NCBI RefSeq assembly: GCF_000002995.4
Contig: NW_025062475.1
Location: forward strand, 14,540,687-14,604,686
Source of the DNA: Brugia malayi
Lineage: Eukaryota > Nematoda > Chromadorea > Rhabditida > Onchocercidae
Direction: 5' to 3'
Length of the DNA: 64,000 bases
The notes under the pieces: generated by a model
Databases searched by the model: none
The model's input: only the letters and a program-made list of their open reading frames with translations
What the model was told of the DNA's origin: nothing
Position numbers and translations under genes: made by a program
Shown: positions 1 through 13,679 of the stretch, in pieces
Numbering within the stretch: the first letter of the stretch is position 1
How the letters are laid out: the number at the start of each line of letters is the position of its first letter

Positions 1-435
1 ATTTATAGTAGTAAATTAGAAATACAGCGAATAAAATAAAAAATGTTATAATGTTGAAAAAAATGCATATACTAAAATACTAATCTTTTTTCATCATTCC
101 ATAAACGATAATAATTATAATTATTAGCGGTCGATATTTTAACATTTTTTTTTTGTTTAACTCAACAAATCATTTTATTCTTTAAAAAGGAGAAAATTCA
201 AAAAAAAAAAAATTATGTCAAGAAAGATAAATTTTTAAACATGAAGATAATGTTTATATCAATATTTAGTAATGATTAAATACTTGTCACTATTAAATGA
301 GTATACTTACTTATCAATCATATTTAACTGAAAATTTAATCAGTGGACAGATAAATTAGTGGTTGACAACTATAGCAAAAATCGATGCCATTAGCATATA
401 TTATTTTAAATTTACATTTTTTTTTTTTAAAAAAA
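1..435. other. AT-rich stretch, no gene seen
   Basis: The sequence is AT-rich with several A and T homopolymers. No reading frame, RNA gene or repeat stands out. It is probably the 3' flank of the minus-strand RING gene whose last proposed exon ends at 436. Confidence 0.5.
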
Positions 436-3400
436 CTACAATGCATACCAAATTTTCTTCAAAAAATTCCTAGAATTTGTATTAACTTTAGTTGCTACAA
501 TTGTCTTTGTTGTTGGTTGTATAACTTGTTCATTTGATTCTGTACAAGTAATAATGTTTGTCCTTGTCATCTGTTCCTGAAAAAAATATGTTCAGATTTT
601 AGAATTTTTTATGTACAAAGAAAAAAAAAATTCAAAAAAATTTTTACATATGTAAAATAAAAAAAAAAAAAATCGAGTGTGAAAAAAATTTTAATGCTAA
701 ATAAAAACAATTTTAAAATTCAAAACAACAAATATCCGTGCAACAAATATGAATTAAATGAGAAAAGGACACTAATTATATTGCGTAATTAAATCTGAGT
801 AAATTCTGATTAAATTCTTTAAATATCAGATTGATAAATGATGGAAAAAAAGTGAAATACAAATAAATATTGTTTACGTCTTTTAACGCACATATTAAGA
901 GGTCAAATTAAACATGCTGACCTAATTTTCCGATATAATATTAAATGAGAAAAGATCATTAATTATATTAATTAGTAAATTTCGATTAATTATATCAAAT
1001 AATTAAATTCTTAAAATATGAAATTGATAAATGATGGAAAAAAAGTGAAATACAAACAAATATTGTTTACGTCTTTTTAAGCACAGATTAAGAGGTCAAA
1101 TTAAACTAGCTGACCTCATTGTTCATATTCCCGGATGCGGAACTACTACTATAGTCTTGTGATGCTGTTGTTGTTGTGGTTGAGTCGTCCAAAACAGCAC
1201 TATCAACATAAATCATCCTACTCGGTGTACTTTTAACGTTTGCCGAATCAGCAGCCGGAATTGTATTTTCGGAATCACCGTTATTTTCGCTTTCCGTCTC
1301 AACATATGACACTTCAACACCATCTTCTTCTCCTGACATATCTGGAGTTGACGTGAATGGCGATTCTGCGGAAATGTAGTAGTTATCTGTTTTCTAAAGA
1401 AAAAAAAAAAAAAAGGAGGATAAAATAATAGCAAAATTTTAATGTAATCAGTAAAGTTTAAAATTTCTAGTTAAAAAAAAAAGAAAGAAAGAAAAGCGTA
1501 ACATTTAATTATAGAAACATTATTTCAAAAAAATGAAATTAATTAGCATCGTATAAAGTATTTTAAATTTCTTAAAAAATAACTTTAAAAAAATTTTAAA
1601 TTTATTTCTTCTTTTTTTTTTCATTGAAATTTATCAAAAATTTTACTCCTATCAATTGAAATTATGCCAAATTTGAATAATTAGCTAAATTATCGAATCT
1701 TCATTGAACATTGTCTATGTTATATCAGTGACAATTAAATATTTTTGATAGTTATTTTAATAATACCGTTAAATTTTTTTATAATTTATAGTTTGTCATC
1801 TGAATTGGAAATTTTTAAATGTCATTTTTCATCATCATCTAATGATAATTATTTTCTTGTAACAAATATTATAAGAAATTTGAAATATATCCTTTGCAGC
1901 TATGAATTTTTATTTAACTTTAGTATTGGTTAATATTTTTTGAAAAAATTTATAAATTAATAACATTAAAATTAGATGTTGCATAATAAAATTAAAAATT
2001 TGCATTAAAAAAAAAAAGACAGAAAATGAATGTTATGTAATAATAACAATTACAATCATTTTATTGATCTAATGAAAATTACCTGTTGAAATTTTATTAA
2101 AAGTAAAAAAAGTTGAAACCTTGTCTTTTCGAGAAATCTTTGATAACAAATGTGATAAACGTGATGAGCTGTATGGAATCTTTGATGATTTTAATTTATT
2201 GCTTTTGTTGGTAGTTGACGGTAAGATGATTTCATTTTTTAATGCCATATCATCTGATTGTTTTGTCATGAATGAAGATTGAAGACGATCAAGTAGATCT
2301 GAAAATTATAGCTGAAAATTAAGCTAATTTGATTATTTGATAAAGGAAAAAAAAGAGATAAGAATAGTATAAAAAGTTAATTCGTTATTTTTAAGCCAGG
2401 AATAATCATTTTAATTTTAGCCAAATTTCAATATATATATGTATTTCAGTATTCAAATTATTAAATGCTTTTTTTTTTTTTTGTTTTGAAATTCATAAAT
2501 TGATTAGAAAAAAAATTGAAAGTAAAATAAAAATTATTTGTTTTGTTTTTCGTTTAATTTTCAATGCTAAATGATAATTTTAATATTTTTTTTTAAGTGC
2601 AAATTTAGTAAGGTATTAAAAAAAGTATGTAATCTGCAAAAAACAGAAAAAAAAATTATTTGATGCAAAAAAAAAAAAGAAAATGACAGATGTGACCTAA
2701 AATTGTAACAGAGAAAGAAAGAGAGAAATTAAAATTACAAAAGAGATAAAAATGTGTATCCAAAGAGAGAATAATATATTTTAACAAAAAAAAAAAGTTT
2801 CACAATGTGTAATAATAAGTTTGAATATCAATATATCATTATGAGTTTTTATTCGAGAATTATTTGAAAAATTTTGAATTGAATTTGAAATGAAATATAA
2901 TATACTACCTGGATGAGTAGAATGAGTAGATAATATATAGCATTGTGCTACTAATATTTTTATTTATTTATGAAAAATATTCTCTTATTTCTTTTAATTA
3001 AGCTGAAAAATCAAAAAAAAAAAAAAAGAGAAAATGGAAAAGGAAAAATTGTCGAATAAAAATTTTTATTTCATTGATGAAATTAACGAATAATATGAAA
3101 ATGAGAATAGATAGATATGATTAATGCAATGTGTTTTCCATTTAACAAAAAAAAAAATTCAAAATATCAACTGCTAAATTAATCATTAGAATTGATTTTA
3201 AATTCTATAGCAAAAAAAAAAAAGAAAAAAAAAATTATTTGATGCGAGTGAACATTTTTAACAAATTCATATTTTATGATTTATAAATTATGCAAAAATG
3301 TATTAAACAAACAATAAAAAAAAAAAAAAATAATTCTCTTAAAATTTTTAATATTGGTTTGTACAAAGAAAAAAAAAAAGAAACTAAAATGTTTTATAAA

Positions 3401-6362
3401 TTAATTAAATAATTTAAATTATTATATAGGAAGGAAAGAGAATTTATTGCAACAATAAGCACTGAACAGATTTGCAACAATACTTCACAATTTCACTCTT
3501 TTCTCTTCAAGTAAACAAATTTTATAATAGCGACAATTCATCGTCAACTTTTCTCTATTATACCTTACATACATTATTACATTATCCCATACACACATAC
3601 ACACACACACACACACATACATGCAAACATACACAGACACACATACATATTCATAAAATCAGCTGTATATTTAGATACTATGAATCTGTGTGTATGTAAT
3701 TTATTCTGATTTTTTTAAAATAATTTAATCTTTAATATATTTACAATTCAGAGTATAGTGAATTACAATGGTAACAATAGTAGTAGTAGTAGTAAAAGTA
3801 GTACCACTAATAAAGTAAAGTAAAGTAAAGTAATAATAGCATTTGTACTAGTAGTAATAATGTTAGATTTTAATGAATGAATACTAAGCATCATTTTGAA
3901 TGAAATTCATTAATTCAGCATTAAAATCAGAATTTAAATTAATTAAAATTGCTAGAGAGAGAGAGGGAGAGAGGGAGAGAGAGAGAGAGAGGAATAGGTA
4001 TGGAAATAGAAAGAAAAAAGAAAAGATAAGATGAAAAGAATAATAATGAGCGAAAAAAATGGATGAAAATATAGGAGTGCAAAGGTCAGACGTATAGCTA
4101 TAATTGATATGAGAAGTAACATAAAATTATGCTACCAGAATTCGATAATTCAATACTTTCTCTCCTCCTCTCTCTCTCTCCTCCTCTCTCTCTCTCTTCC
4201 TCTCTCTCTCTCTCCCTCTCTTTCCTTTTACATCATTTATCTTTTCCTTCTCGTTGTATATTTTGTGCTATTGAAATAGCATTGATGTCATGTCACAAGC
4301 TTCCATTAAATAAGATACAATGAGTAGTGGTCAGTCCTAAAATCAATAAAATGACCACTCACTTTTGACCAATGCATAACAATAACTATCATTGAAAGTT
4401 ATACATACTAGGAATTATATTTTTATACATTTTATTGAAGTTATACATTTGCTGTAATTCGATGACAATTCTTTTGCCATTTTAATTTAATAAAATTATT
4501 TGAATTTTAAAAAATCATGAAATTTTTTTTTTTAATTTCATGACTTGTTCAATAAAATGTATAAAAATATAATTAATCGCACATTAAAATATATATATGT
4601 AAATGTATTCATATTTAAATGAAATTTATCTAAAAGAAAAATTCAATGAACTTTTAATTGAACATTTTTTCTTTGAAGTTTGTTGAGAAAATGATTGATA
4701 ACGTAATTAATTTATCACTTGTTAGGAAAATGATTGATAATGTAATTAATTTATCAATGAATTCAAACAGCCAAAACAAATAAATGACAATTTAAATAAT
4801 TCGAAACTAAGGATTATGAGGATTATGATATAATTTAAATAATATTATAGAATTCTTTGTTTCATTTAATTTGAATTTAAAATGAATTCATAAAAAGTTA
4901 TGCTGTATGGAATAAAATTGAGCAAAATTATAATTTTTCGATAATTTTTTTATACTCTTTGTTGAGTTAAGAATTTACATTGAATTTTTTTTTTTAAACA
5001 GTTCACAAAATGAAATTATTTCGAATGAGATTTGTGCAATAATTAATAAAAAATATTTGATATAATTAATTGCCATGTTAATACGTTATGAGAACATCAT
5101 CATATGCAAAAAAAAGAACGAAAATAATCTATAATTGAAAATAATTTCATTTAATTTTTTAGGAATTATTGATATTTATCCATCTGTCAGAATTGATTGG
5201 TGAAAAAAAAAAAAAAAAAGAAAATAAAATTGTTTAGAAAAATCAAATTATTTCAAATATACTCGAATTATTCAATTTTACTATATATTATGGTAAAAAT
5301 AAATTGTTGACCACCAAAAAGGATTGAAAATTAAATGTCACATTATTTTCTAGTAAGAACTTTAATTATTAATTATTACAATTTTTTTTTTTAAATTATT
5401 CATTATTACAATTTCTTCTTTGCATGAGAAAAAAAAAATGGAAAACAATTTTCAGAAAAATTAAATTTCCTCACACATTTCTTGCATACAAATGCAAATT
5501 AATGTTAATTTATGCATAAATAGAAAAATGAAATCTCACGTGATTTACACGTACGTATAAATTTCATTGCTATTGTTGGTACACTTTTATCAAGTTTTTT
5601 CGTTGTCCATTTTTTCTCACTGATTAATATCTTATCAATTCTTGTCTTATTTCTCCATTTCAATTTTCATTTTCATTTTTGAAATGAATTACTTCATTTC
5701 CTACTCCCTTTCCCTCGTTTTCCAATCATATAAATTACAAATTTTAATTCATCTCAAACATTTATTTATTTTACACTGAAAAATTTTTGGTATTTATTCA
5801 GAATCCAAAAATATATCAAAATAATTTGCAAAAAAAAAACAGAAATGTTGATAATATAATAAACTGATATGATATAGGATATTCTTTTCGATCATATAAC
5901 TAAATCAAGTCATTTAATTCATTCAACTAGCTAAAACTTATCATCAAATCAGTTATCTGATGACATTCCATCATAATTAACAACCAACAACAAATATTTC
6001 TAGTTTATCTTGAATAAAATAGAAGAAAAAAAAAAAAAAATAATCGAAATATAGAAGAAGCATAAAAATGATAAGAATAAATTGAAGGCTAAATAAATGA
6101 TTCACCTGGAAGAAAAGAGCAAATTGATAATGATAAACTGAATTTAGATGAATGTCGTCTTCTTCCTCTTTCTCCCGGTAAATTTCCCGGTTGTTGCTGA
6201 TCTCTTTGCATTAGTAGATGAAATCTTTATCGATGTAAAATGAAATGATGGAAGAAAATTTGTAAAATAGTTCAAATTTACAAATCACAATACAACGTGT
6301 ACTATCCGTTTCCTTTATTTCTTTTTTTTTTTGCTTTCACAGCCTTTCAAATCAAAAAAAAA

Positions 6363-6393
<31 letters not shown>

Positions 6394-9300
6394 AGGAAAA
6401 AAAAAGAAAAGAATTTAAATCAATATTTGTAAAAGAATCAATAGAAGACATTTTGATTTTCTTTTTTTTTTTTGTCATTTATATGCATTTTTTTCAATGA
6501 AATATGTCATTGTTGTTTGCTTAGATGACAATAAATTCCAGAAAATAAGAATGAAATTAGATGATAATTTTATAGTTAGATTATATAATATTCTTTTTTG
6601 ATGCGAGAAATGGATGAGAAGATCAATGATTAGATAAAATGATAGGTGATATGACTGAAGGATTAAGATAGATGATGATGATTAGAATTATTATTACAAA
6701 GATGATTTTAGATAAGGAATTAATAATGCATCGTCAAATTTGAAATCATAAAAGTATAAAAATTGCTCTAAATATTAGTGTTAAATGAAGAATGCACTCG
6801 ATTAAAATGCATATGAATTTAAAGAATGCAATAAAAATTTTTAAGTAAAAAAAAATTTTTTTTTTTCTTTAATTTTTCATTTTCATTTGTTTGTTCATTT
6901 TCAAAGATCATTGGTTAGCTTTACAACAATAACATAATTATTAATTATGATTATGCAAAGAAACTATTGCAATCTATTTGAAATTATTCATGCTAATATT
7001 TAAATTCTTCTTGCTTGTTCATTTGTCATTTGATCATCTCACAGTAATTCTAATTTTGGTGAAAAAAAAAAAATTAGTTATAGTAATTTTAATTTTGGTA
7101 AATATAATTAGTGAAATTACGCACAAAGTTTATGTCATTGAAAAATTTACAAATAGTTATTGCTAATAAATAGGCAATAAATTTCAATAAATTAAATAAT
7201 TATGCTTCCATATTACTTCATTAATATTTGTGTTAAAACATTTACATATTTTACACAATAATATTAAAAAAAAATATTGAAAATTTTGTAAAGAATGGAA
7301 GAAGAAATTTTTCTACAAAAATAAATTCGAAGTAAAATTTTCCAGCAAAGATTTTACAAAGCTTTTTAACTCATTTATAGAATTTTGATTTATTTAGTAG
7401 AAATATTAGTAGAAATAGTAGAAATATGGTTTATTCCAATTTATTCCAAATTTAACTGTCAGTTAATATGGCATAAATTTAGTTCTATTAAATTTGCTTT
7501 GTATTATAGTGCAGTAAATTTAAATATTTCAAAGATTTTACATTTAATAATCAATAATTACATTAACAATACTGAATATGTAAGTTTCTAATATTCCATT
7601 AATTAGTAGTTTAATTTTATGAAGCTTTTGAGTTAAACTTTACTTTGAATTTAAAATAAAGAAAAACAAATAAAATGATTAACGAGGGATCATTTAAATT
7701 GAAAACAGTGATATCATAAATTAATTTACTCTTAATCCATTAAGCAATTAAAAAGAAATTTTAATTACTACAAAACCGAAAAATAAATTTGTGAGTAAAA
7801 TAACAAAAAATCATGGAAAAACTTCTTTCATAGATCAAAATCTAATTTTTAATCTTATTATTATGCGAGAAATTTATTAATCATAACATTATAACAAATA
7901 TTATTTCCATTACCAATTAAAATTTAATAAAATAAAAATGAAAAAAAAAATTTTTTTTAAAAACAAAAACAAATAAAAACAAACAAACCAAGCAAACTGT
8001 AATTAGTTGGAAATTTTGTATCATATCGTAACGGAAATGAGTGACGACAAATTGGACATTTGCATATGCAAATTGAATTAAACTTTAAAGCAGTAATACA
8101 ATCATTGCAAAAGCTATGACCACAAGGTAAAAGTTTTGGTATACGAATATTTTGCTTGAATGGTTCGAAACAAATCTGTAATTATGAATGAAATTATTTA
8201 AAATTATTTCAATATTTTTATTTTTTTTATATTTCATTTATCTATTTATGTATAAATGCTAAATTGAAGTAAAAACAAATGAATAATTTCTTTTTTTCGA
8301 AACGCTTAAATTTTTTTTTCAGCAATACATTTTTTGATTTAAAATATAAAGAAAGTAAGTAATTGTTTAAAATAAAATAAAAAATTATGCTATAAATTAC
8401 TAAAAATTATTTTATGAATTTTATAATTTTTATTGAAAACAAAAAAAAATTTTTTTTTCTATTGATAGAATTTTGGTTTGTAAGTGAAAAAAAAAGTTTT
8501 GTAAAACTGAAAAAATATTTCATTATTTCAAATCTCATAATTTCTTCTTAATAATTTATTTCACTTTGTTTACTTTTTATTAGATAATAAGTAAAATATG
8601 AATTATTTATCATTAATATATCATTTTCTCGTAAATTTTGAAATATAGAAATAATCGATAATATATCTAAATTTAAATATTAGAGTAAATGTTTAATAAA
8701 ACTAAAAATAAAATTTACTTTATTTTTAGTGAATAAGAATTCATAGCAGTTCATAACAATTTATCACTAATTATTTATTTATTTTTTAAAAAAGAATTGG
8801 TAATTAATTTTTGAGTGTGATAGAAAAGGTTGAAAATAGTAATATATCAAATTGCTATAAAAGAGATTTTATGTTAATATATTGGCATACAATTATCGTA
8901 AAATAATTTGATATTTAGGTCAAGGTTATAAATCAGAATAGCATTTGTCATCGTAGGTAAATCAGGTATGTTTTCTATCTCTAGATAATAACAAAAAAAT
9001 AATATCAGATGATAGATGAAGATAGATTATCCGATTTGCTGGTTTAAGTTAAATTTATTCTTTGTACATTTCAACATAATTTTTTCCTAGAATCATGTTG
9101 ATATTTCAAAAGAGAAATTAAAAAATATACATACTTTCTTTTTCCCATTATCAATTTCTCTTTTTTTTTTTTTCTTTTCATTCTATTATTTATTTTTTTA
9201 TTCATTTAATTTACTTATTTACTTACTTATTTATTATGAATGGATAACAATTACAGATGTTTGATATCATTGAACTACATTAATTTTATATTTTATGATT

Positions 9301-9422
9301 AACTATTATTATTGATTAGATAATTCAGTACTTACTTGACAAAGCGAAGGGTTATTGTTATCAGTGATATTTGATAATGATGATCTATATAATATTTCAT
9401 GATCCTCAATTGATAATACCAT
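436..9422 (-). CDS. RING-HC finger protein, probable E3 ubiquitin ligase (multi-exon)
   Basis: Minus-strand exons were placed by splice signals and phase: 9422-9336, 8175 to about 8000, 6224-6106, 2298-2083, 1386-1115 and 436-576. An ATG at 9422 follows the acceptor TTTTCAG by 11 nt, which fits a trans-spliced start. Joining the first two exons gives a C3HC4 RING: C28-x2-C31-x15-C47-G-H49-x2-C52-x2-C55-x13-C69-P-I-C72, including LPCGHSFCNDC. RING-HC proteins bind E2 enzymes and act mostly as E3 ubiquitin ligases. The rest is Ser/Thr/Lys-rich with no recognised domain. The joins 6106/2298, 2083/1386 and 1115/576 keep phase. The join from the RING exon to 6224 does not, because the available donors are phase 0 or 1, so an exon is probably missed between 6.2 and 8.0 kb. 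The 3' end has two options: read through to a TAG at 1106-1108, or use a weak GTCAGC donor at 1114 to reach the exon ending in TAG at 436-438. RING identity is firm; the full model is not. Confidence 0.68.
742..1119. repeat. Direct duplication, ~193-bp offset, at the 3' end of the RING gene
   Basis: Two adjacent diverged copies, roughly 742-925 and 936-1118. They share the string GATAAATGATGGAAAAAAAG (starting near 833 and 1026) and the string AGAGGTCAAATTAAAC ending near 913 and 1106. The right copy includes the final codons, the stop and the candidate GTCAGC donor of the RING exon; the left copy is the corresponding non-coding version. Confidence 0.75.
3592..3652. repeat. (CA)n-type microsatellite
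   Basis: Alternating ACAC with TACA interruptions. It lies inside the long intron of the RING gene and is not part of a credible coding frame. Confidence 0.8.
3776..3836. repeat. GTA and AAAGT short tandem repeats
   Basis: A run of about five GTA triplets is followed by about four AAAGT units. Simple repeat in the RING gene intron. Confidence 0.6.
3954..3992. repeat. (GA)n microsatellite
   Basis: A purine-only GA/GGGA tract, intronic to the RING gene. Confidence 0.8.
4158..4225. repeat. (CT)n microsatellite
   Basis: A pyrimidine tract of CT with CTCC interruptions, about 170 bp from the GA tract at 3954. The two complementary simple repeats could pair as a long hairpin in the intron. Confidence 0.75.
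6363..6392. repeat. (AG)n microsatellite
   Basis: AG dinucleotide tract just upstream (in minus-strand sense) of the RING gene exon 6224-6106. Confidence 0.7.
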
Positions 9423-9433
9423 TTGCTTCCACT

Positions 9434-12400
9434 CTGAAAAAAAAAAAAAAAAAAATTGATTATACTGATTGAAATAATTGATTGTAAATTCATATTTGAA
9501 AAAGATTCGATTACATACATACGTATACACATGAAATTAAATTTTATATACTTTATTTACAAACTTTTATTACCATTTATCATATTTGATTTATATTTAA
9601 AAATCATAGCATAACACAAATTATCATATTCAATTAAATGCGAGTTCTATTGTTTGTTTGTTTTAAGAAATGAATGATTAAGAATGGAATAATAAATTGA
9701 ATTTATAACTAACTCTAAAATAAAAATATACCATAAAAATGAAACATGTAAATATTTATTAAAAAAATTTTTTTCAAAAAATTCCATTATCAAATAAGTA
9801 ATTAGAGCATAATCATTCCATATTTGAATATAAATTAAGGATATTACAAAGATAGAAGAATGGAAATGAAACAGAAAATGTCACCAAAGCTACATTGTCA
9901 CTCTTCTAAAGTTTTCTCTTTTTTTTTTTCAACGAAATTCGAAGAGAATTGATGGGAGAAGAGTGATGGAAAAGAAGCAAACTAGAATATGAGATTAAAA
10001 ATAAATACAATTTCATCTCTGTAAGAACTTTTTTTTTGGGTGAGGAAAAGGGAAAAAAATGATAAAATTATTTTAATTTAATTTTAAAGGAATTTAAATA
10101 AATGACTAAATTAGTTAGTTCATATAAAATAAACAATCAAAATGATTATTTCATTGTAAAACAACAAATGAATCGTTTTTTTTTTTCTTAGCTAATTAAT
10201 TAGCTTATTTATTCACTCATAGAAAATAATTAAAATTTTAGCAGTTATTAAAAAAAAAAAAATAAAAATTTTCACTGTGATTTTTTTTAATCAAATTATA
10301 ATTGTGATAAAAATGAATGATTGTTAATTAATATTTCAATATGATTGTTATATAATATCTATTGTAAATGTATCGGTAAAATGCTACAACAATAACCATT
10401 ATCTATTCGATATGCTTATTGTATTTGCATTGCTATGTTGTTATGTGATAAAAAAGAAAAAGAAATGATTGACAAAATGTTACACAATAATGAATAGTAG
10501 TGAGAATGATAAAAATTTTAAATAGTAAATAAAATTCTTAAAAATAAAAAAAAATTTCAAATTTTTTTTTTTAAATTATTTGAAATTCTGATAGGTTTCA
10601 GTGGAAAAAAAAAATTATTATAAGAAATAAAAAGCTTTTTATTTTTTCTTCCTTAAGTGTAACAATAATTTAATGAAAATTTATATAATTTATTTATAAA
10701 GAGAAAAGAAGAGGAAAAAAGAGAGGATGAGAACGAGAGAGAAAGAGAGAGAGAGAGAGAGGGAAGGAAAAGAAGTTTGAATTTAAGTTAAAAAATTGAA
10801 ATTTTATTGTTTCTTGATGATTTAGTACTTCATTCTTTTACTTTTGCTTTTACTACTACACTATTTATTACTTTTATTACTGATACTTCCTCTCCTTTTC
10901 TCTTTTCTAAATAAATTTTTTAAATTATATAAATTTACTAATATTACAAATATCATCGCTGCTATCAATATTTTCTTTATTACTATTTATCATTTGCAGA
11001 TGACAAGTGATGAGAGCATGAAAAAAGTTGTGTAAATAATTTCAAAAAATATTCCACAACAAAAATATATAAGCTTTTAAGATATGGAAGTGCATTTTTA
11101 AAAAAAGAAAATGTATACATTCATACTATAATATATTTGCATTATTAATCATTTTTAAAATGCTCAACTATTCATTTAATAGCTCAAAAAATAAATAAAT
11201 AAATAAATAAGAAAAAAGGAAAATTAACTTAAATGAAACAACAATGACACTAGTAACAGTAAACTGATATGTAATTCTAAAAATATGAATTCAATATTAG
11301 TTTAAACATTTAGATAGTACTAAATTATTAGTAGTACGACAATTTCAATCCAAAAACGATTAATTTCATTGATAACTAGGAAAATTTCTTTTTTTTGTCA
11401 TTGTTTTTGTTTATTTTCCTCTTATTTTTAGAAATAAATGAAATTGAAAAAAGTTTTATAGTTTAGTATTTGATATATAAATGATATTAATAATTTAATG
11501 TCTAGGAAATGATTTAAAAAGAAAAAAAAATTTGATGAAACAATTTAAATTTAAAGATAAATCAGAGGAATTCTATCCCACAAATGATTAATTGTTCCAA
11601 TAATATCATCAACAATAGCATTACAATTAACATTGATATGTGAATTTCATGTGAAATTTTATGCTAATCTTATCTTTATTTCGTTCAAAAAAAAAAAAAA
11701 GAGAGAGAAAGAGAGAGAGGGAAAGGTGTAATAAATTATGTCATATGCTATTTGATAAGAGTATTGCAATGGAAATGAATTAAACATTTTTTATTATTAT
11801 TATTTTTAAGGTGTAAATAGATATTTACTTTATATTCTATGCATCAGACTTAAATTTTGATAAAAAGAAAATGAAAAAAAAAGAAATAGAAAACTGATTG
11901 TTAGCTGATGTAATTGATAAGTCATTTTTTTTCCTTTAAATTTTAACATCATTCATATTGTACTGATTTTTTACTTCAGATAAATTATGATAAACAAAAA
12001 TGATAAGTCGTTTTGTTTATTAGTAATAAATAATATTAATGATTTAATATCGAGGAAATGATGTATAATATTTTTTTAAAAAAAAAAAGATTAGAAAAAA
12101 GCAATTTAAATTTGCAAATTAATTAGAGTAATTTCAACTCATATATAAACAATGTTTCAGTAATATCATTTATTATCAATGAAATAACATTTGATAACTT
12201 TGAATGATTTAATCAGAACTAAAAACAAAAACAAAGGAAAGATCAATTGAATGATTAAAAAAATATTGAAAAAGTTAAATGAAGAAAAAAGAAGAAAGAT
12301 TAAAGGGTAAAGAAATGTTAGTAAAATTTTAGTTGAAGCAATAAATCGGAAAATCCAGCTGTGAGCATTACACTTCAATCAATTTTCTTTTTCTTTTTTC

Positions 12401-13600
12401 TGTGTTTCTGTGAAAATTTTTGCAAACAAAGAAAAGAAAAAAAAAAAATTCCTTTTCGACCTAATTTCAAATTTAAACCAACGTTACTCTTTTGCTTAGT
12501 AACATTTATTCATTCATTCATTTTTTTTTTTTTTTTTGTTTCTTTTTTTCGATTTTTTCTTCGATTGAAATGAGAGACAAAATTTTTAAGTTTTAAAATT
12601 AGAAAGAAAAAAAAAAAAAGAGAAAGAAAGTATTTTTGAAATATTTATGATGGTAATAATAATTGAACTATGTGTTAAGTAGTAAAATTTTAATATTTTA
12701 TGAAAGATTTGGTGTAATTATAACCAATGAAACATTTGATTTTTATTTATTTATTTGTTTTTGTTTTTTTTTTTTTTTTTTTAAATTTCTATTTAATTTC
12801 TATCTTTGCTTTCTTTTATCATTCTTATTTATTGATGTTTTATCAACAAAAACATAGTATATTGTTTGTTATTTGAAATTTAATACCAAACAAATGATAA
12901 AGTCAAACATATTTTTTCGCTTTTTAAATTTTAAAATGCATTTAAAACGACATTTGTTTTTTTTTTTTTTTTTTTACTCTAAATTCAATGAAACAACGAT
13001 ATTTGTTGGCTTAAAGTTATTTATTTTGAAAATGCATATATTAACGAATAGATTTTGTTAAATAAATAAAAAAATAAATAAATTCAACTATACTATTAAA
13101 TGTATTGTAAAATGTTTTTTTATTAAAGTTTTTCTATCAGATAATTGTTAATTAGAATCCGAAATTGCTGTTTTTTCTTTTTCTTTCTTTTATTTATTTA
13201 TTTATTTATTTTTTTGTTGTTGTGTTTTTGATAATTTCTATTATTTTCATTATTATTTCATTTCATCTTTTTTTTTTTTTTTGACAACATTGATCATTTA
13301 TGGAATATTTATTAAATTGTATTTTATTTTAGATATTTGATGATAAAGAAAAAATTGCATATATTTAAAGAAACATAAAATTCATTTTAAAAAAGGTAAG
13401 GAAAAGAACTGAAATTTATTTATAAAAACTAGTGCAATTTTTTTTGATCTTTCAGCTTAAACTTAATAAAACGAATGCATATTTCTCATAATCTTTTGTA
13501 AACAATAAGTTTGACCTTTGAGCCTTTTTTTGAATTTAAATTTCATTTTTTTTCGAAACAATAACCAATTGTTAATATGCAAATATGCCGTGTCTGATTG
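9434..13600. other. AT-rich intergenic region, no gene seen
   Basis: This is the region upstream of the RING gene start and downstream of collagen A. It holds poly-A/T runs, short GA tracts near 10740 and 11700, and low-complexity hydrophobic frames. I found no exon with credible splice sites and no RNA gene. Confidence 0.55.
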
Positions 13601-13606
13601 TTTATT
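13601..13606 (-). promoter_or_regulatory. Putative polyadenylation signal AATAAA for collagen A
   Basis: TTTATT on the plus strand reads AATAAA on the minus strand about 75 nt past the collagen A stop codon, a normal distance for a short nematode 3' UTR. In such AT-rich sequence the hexamer also occurs by chance. Confidence 0.4.
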
Positions 13607-13679
13607 GAAAGTGTAGTATCGTTGATCGCAATAAGTTGAATTGTGATGAAAACAAATGAATAATCGGTTTTCAATTTGC

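Noticed and set aside
10844..11035. Leu-rich hydrophobic frame
   Set aside because: Low-complexity TTA/CTT sequence without acceptor, donor or partner exons.
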